Shown here: positions 62,101 to 64,000 of the stretch, one piece after another | Numbering within the stretch: the stretch's first letter is position 1 | Layout: each line of letters begins with the position of its first letter | Assembly (NCBI RefSeq): GCF_032854445.1 | Contig: NC_088300.1 | Location: 66,130,984 to 66,194,983, forward strand | Direction of reading: 5' to 3' | DNA from: Liolophura sinensis | Taxonomy: Eukaryota; Mollusca; Polyplacophora; Chitonida; Chitonidae | Length of the DNA: 64,000 bases | The notes under the pieces: generated by a model | What the model saw: only the letters and a program-made list of their open reading frames with translations | Database searches by the model: none | What the model was told of the DNA's origin: nothing | Program-made: the position numbers and the translations under genes

Positions 62101-64000
62101 GTTATATGGTACATAGTTATGCCTGGCCCTCAAAGGCTCCGCGTGGGCAATAATTTATGTGACGGTTTAACTCTTGTCAGCGCGTTGTTCAGCGCGCCTC
62201 CGTCCCTGCATATGCCCGTGACGCTAAACGCTCTACTGATTTGCTACACATGTAACAGGTTGTCACTTTTAATTACGAGAACACGTAATCACCCATCTAA
62301 TTATCTCAACTGCATTACACGACTTGAAGATAGCAAAAGAAAAATTCCGTGAGAACCAGTAGTCGGTAGACAATGCACTTTATCTCCTATCATATACAAT
62401 ATATTGTTCGTCAATCCAGCACGTTTTGTTCATTGTCAAACTCCAACTGACAAAAGCCAAGGCGTTGCTTTAGCCAATTCTATTCTTCAGTTTTTGTACA
62501 CTGTAGAGCAAACACCAATCTAATTTTTTCTATCATTTCCACTCGGTCTAGCGTATAGTTATTTAGATGTAGGAGAAGTGAAGCACCCTGTCCCACAGGA
62601 TGATTTATTTCAACAACTCTTATGTATGTGTATCATTCGCTACAATCGCTTTATTTAACATCAGCAGGAACTAAACTGCTAAATTTTGTTCTGTATAAAA
62701 GTAATAAATAAACGTGTACTCTAACTGATATATATATATCGTATAGCATTTCTCATAAGCAAATGTATTAATTCGCAGTTCTAAAACAGTAACACATTCA
62801 TTAATTCACATGAGACACTAAGTATATTTAAGTAAAGTGTTTATTCCGGTCAATAAATATTAAAATTACATAAGATATGAAATATTTCAGCTATTGTCCC
62901 AAAGCGCTTATCACATTATTTAACACAATTTATATAGCTGTTTAACACATATTATATTACAAAAACCTAAATTTCAAACGTTTCAGATCATATGCAAGTG
63001 CGAAGATGTGTTAATTATGCAGGTAATGTGAAGGTTTCTTCTCTGAAAATTCACATGAACGTTTTCTAATTTTTATTTGCTTTAAAACGTTATGTAGTTG
63101 GTAACACCTTATAGCCGCAAATAACAAACAGTATTACTCCAATCACTGTCTCATTGTCATGAAGGACCCTGCGCTTTGTTGTCGTATATATAGCCACCGG
63201 TCACATCTTTAAACGTTGACTCATTTAAAAGCAAAAATGTTTGGCGCACATTTAAAACGCATCTATTCTTGTGCACGTTATTTCCAGGCGGTAATATGTT
63301 TTCAACTCACTTAGCAGCACTATGCTCAATTTGTCTTTGTCTATAAAGCCATCAGATGTTGTTCTAAATCATATTTCAACTGTTCCAGCTTTATCGCTAT
63401 GCTCAGCTATATATTATGTTTACACGAGGTGGAGTTAATGGGCTCGTATGTCCAAATTGTCGCCATGAAGATAACATCGACACTGGTTGACAAATTTGGC
63501 AAACAGTACACAGTTATACAGGGAAGATCGCTACTCAAAAAAACACACACTCAAGCTGTAGCCACCACTCCTGATGTCAAAGCAAAAAGCCAAATGTGGA
63601 TAGCTTGAAATATGCGTTTAGAACCAGCAAACCTTAATATTTCATGTTTAATTTTGTTAAAATGACGAAATTCCTTTCAAAGTAAAACTTTCAGCGGTGT
63701 CAGGCTAAAATATATCACGGTTGTTTTCAAAGGAAAACCCTATCTCACAATGCATCGCGAAGAGCAAATACTCGCGCATGCATGTACGCATGAGAAAAAT
63801 GTTGCACATTTTCGAGAAAACTGGATCCACTGATATCATCCATCGTGTATAAGCATGAATTTTTCAACATTCTCACTTTCATTTTAACAATATTTTCTGC
63901 AGACAGTCCATAGATTCTATTGGTGAGTTAATACTTGGTACATTCCGATGTGTGAAATCATTCCGTGGAGTTCAATCTTCATTCATTTAAAGAATGAAGA
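59136..64000. other. Intergenic sequence without a recognised gene
   Basis: AT-rich to the end of the window. The stretch 59880-60260 is more complex and has FOX-like GTAAACA and a perfect POU octamer ATGCAAAT at 60210-60217 beside a TAATTA core, so it may be regulatory. Short frames elsewhere have no known motif. Confidence 0.45.

Overview
The window is non-repetitive to moderately repetitive, AT-rich animal genomic DNA. It shows GT-AG introns, tRNA-derived SINE fragments with (TAAA)n tails, a MITE-like element, microsatellites and almost no long open reading frames. The one gene I can identify is the 5' part of a Meis/homothorax-class TALE homeobox gene on the minus strand. Its N-terminal sequence and the SINE families suggest a lophotrochozoan, most likely a mollusc or a close relative; this is a judgement from memory, not a database result.

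Layout (gene read right to left): exon 1 with the start codon and 4 residues (22433-22422), then exons 2 to 7 at 22182-21959, 21377-21236, 20184-20134, 19006-18956, 17528-17367 and 1910-1778. All six internal introns have GT-AG ends, and the reading frame stays open across every junction (775 nt, 258 codons plus 1 nt). The exons carry the complete PBC-interacting Meis/Prep N-terminal domain and part of the Ser/Thr-rich linker. The homeodomain and C-terminus are not in the window and should lie beyond the left edge. Intron 6 is very large (15.5 kb) and contains long stretches of complex, GC-richer sequence that look like conserved regulatory DNA.

To the right of exon 1 lie about 41.5 kb with no gene I can recognise: the 5' flank and a probable regulatory landscape. 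Just upstream of the start codon is a cluster of same-orientation MEIS core sites. One of them is a perfect PBX-MEIS/PREP decamer at 22651-22660, which suggests autoregulation. Further out are: a 26-bp minisatellite (25.1 kb), two (AT)n tracts (one in intron 6, one at 27.5 kb), a TA-flanked MITE (29.9-30.2 kb) and its second copy split by a SINE (42.25-42.7 kb), a 64-bp minisatellite arranged as a 128-bp dimer in which units carry a CRE palindrome (35.3-35.8 kb), several SINE copies, a diverged duplication (54.5 and 55.2 kb), and a decayed 56-bp tandem repeat (58.0-58.3 kb). A possible, unproven terminal exon lies at 51.43-51.64 kb.

I found no RNA genes, CRISPR arrays, bacterial-type operons or intact transposase genes. 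The regulatory calls are inferences from sequence texture and short motifs and need comparative or chromatin data.
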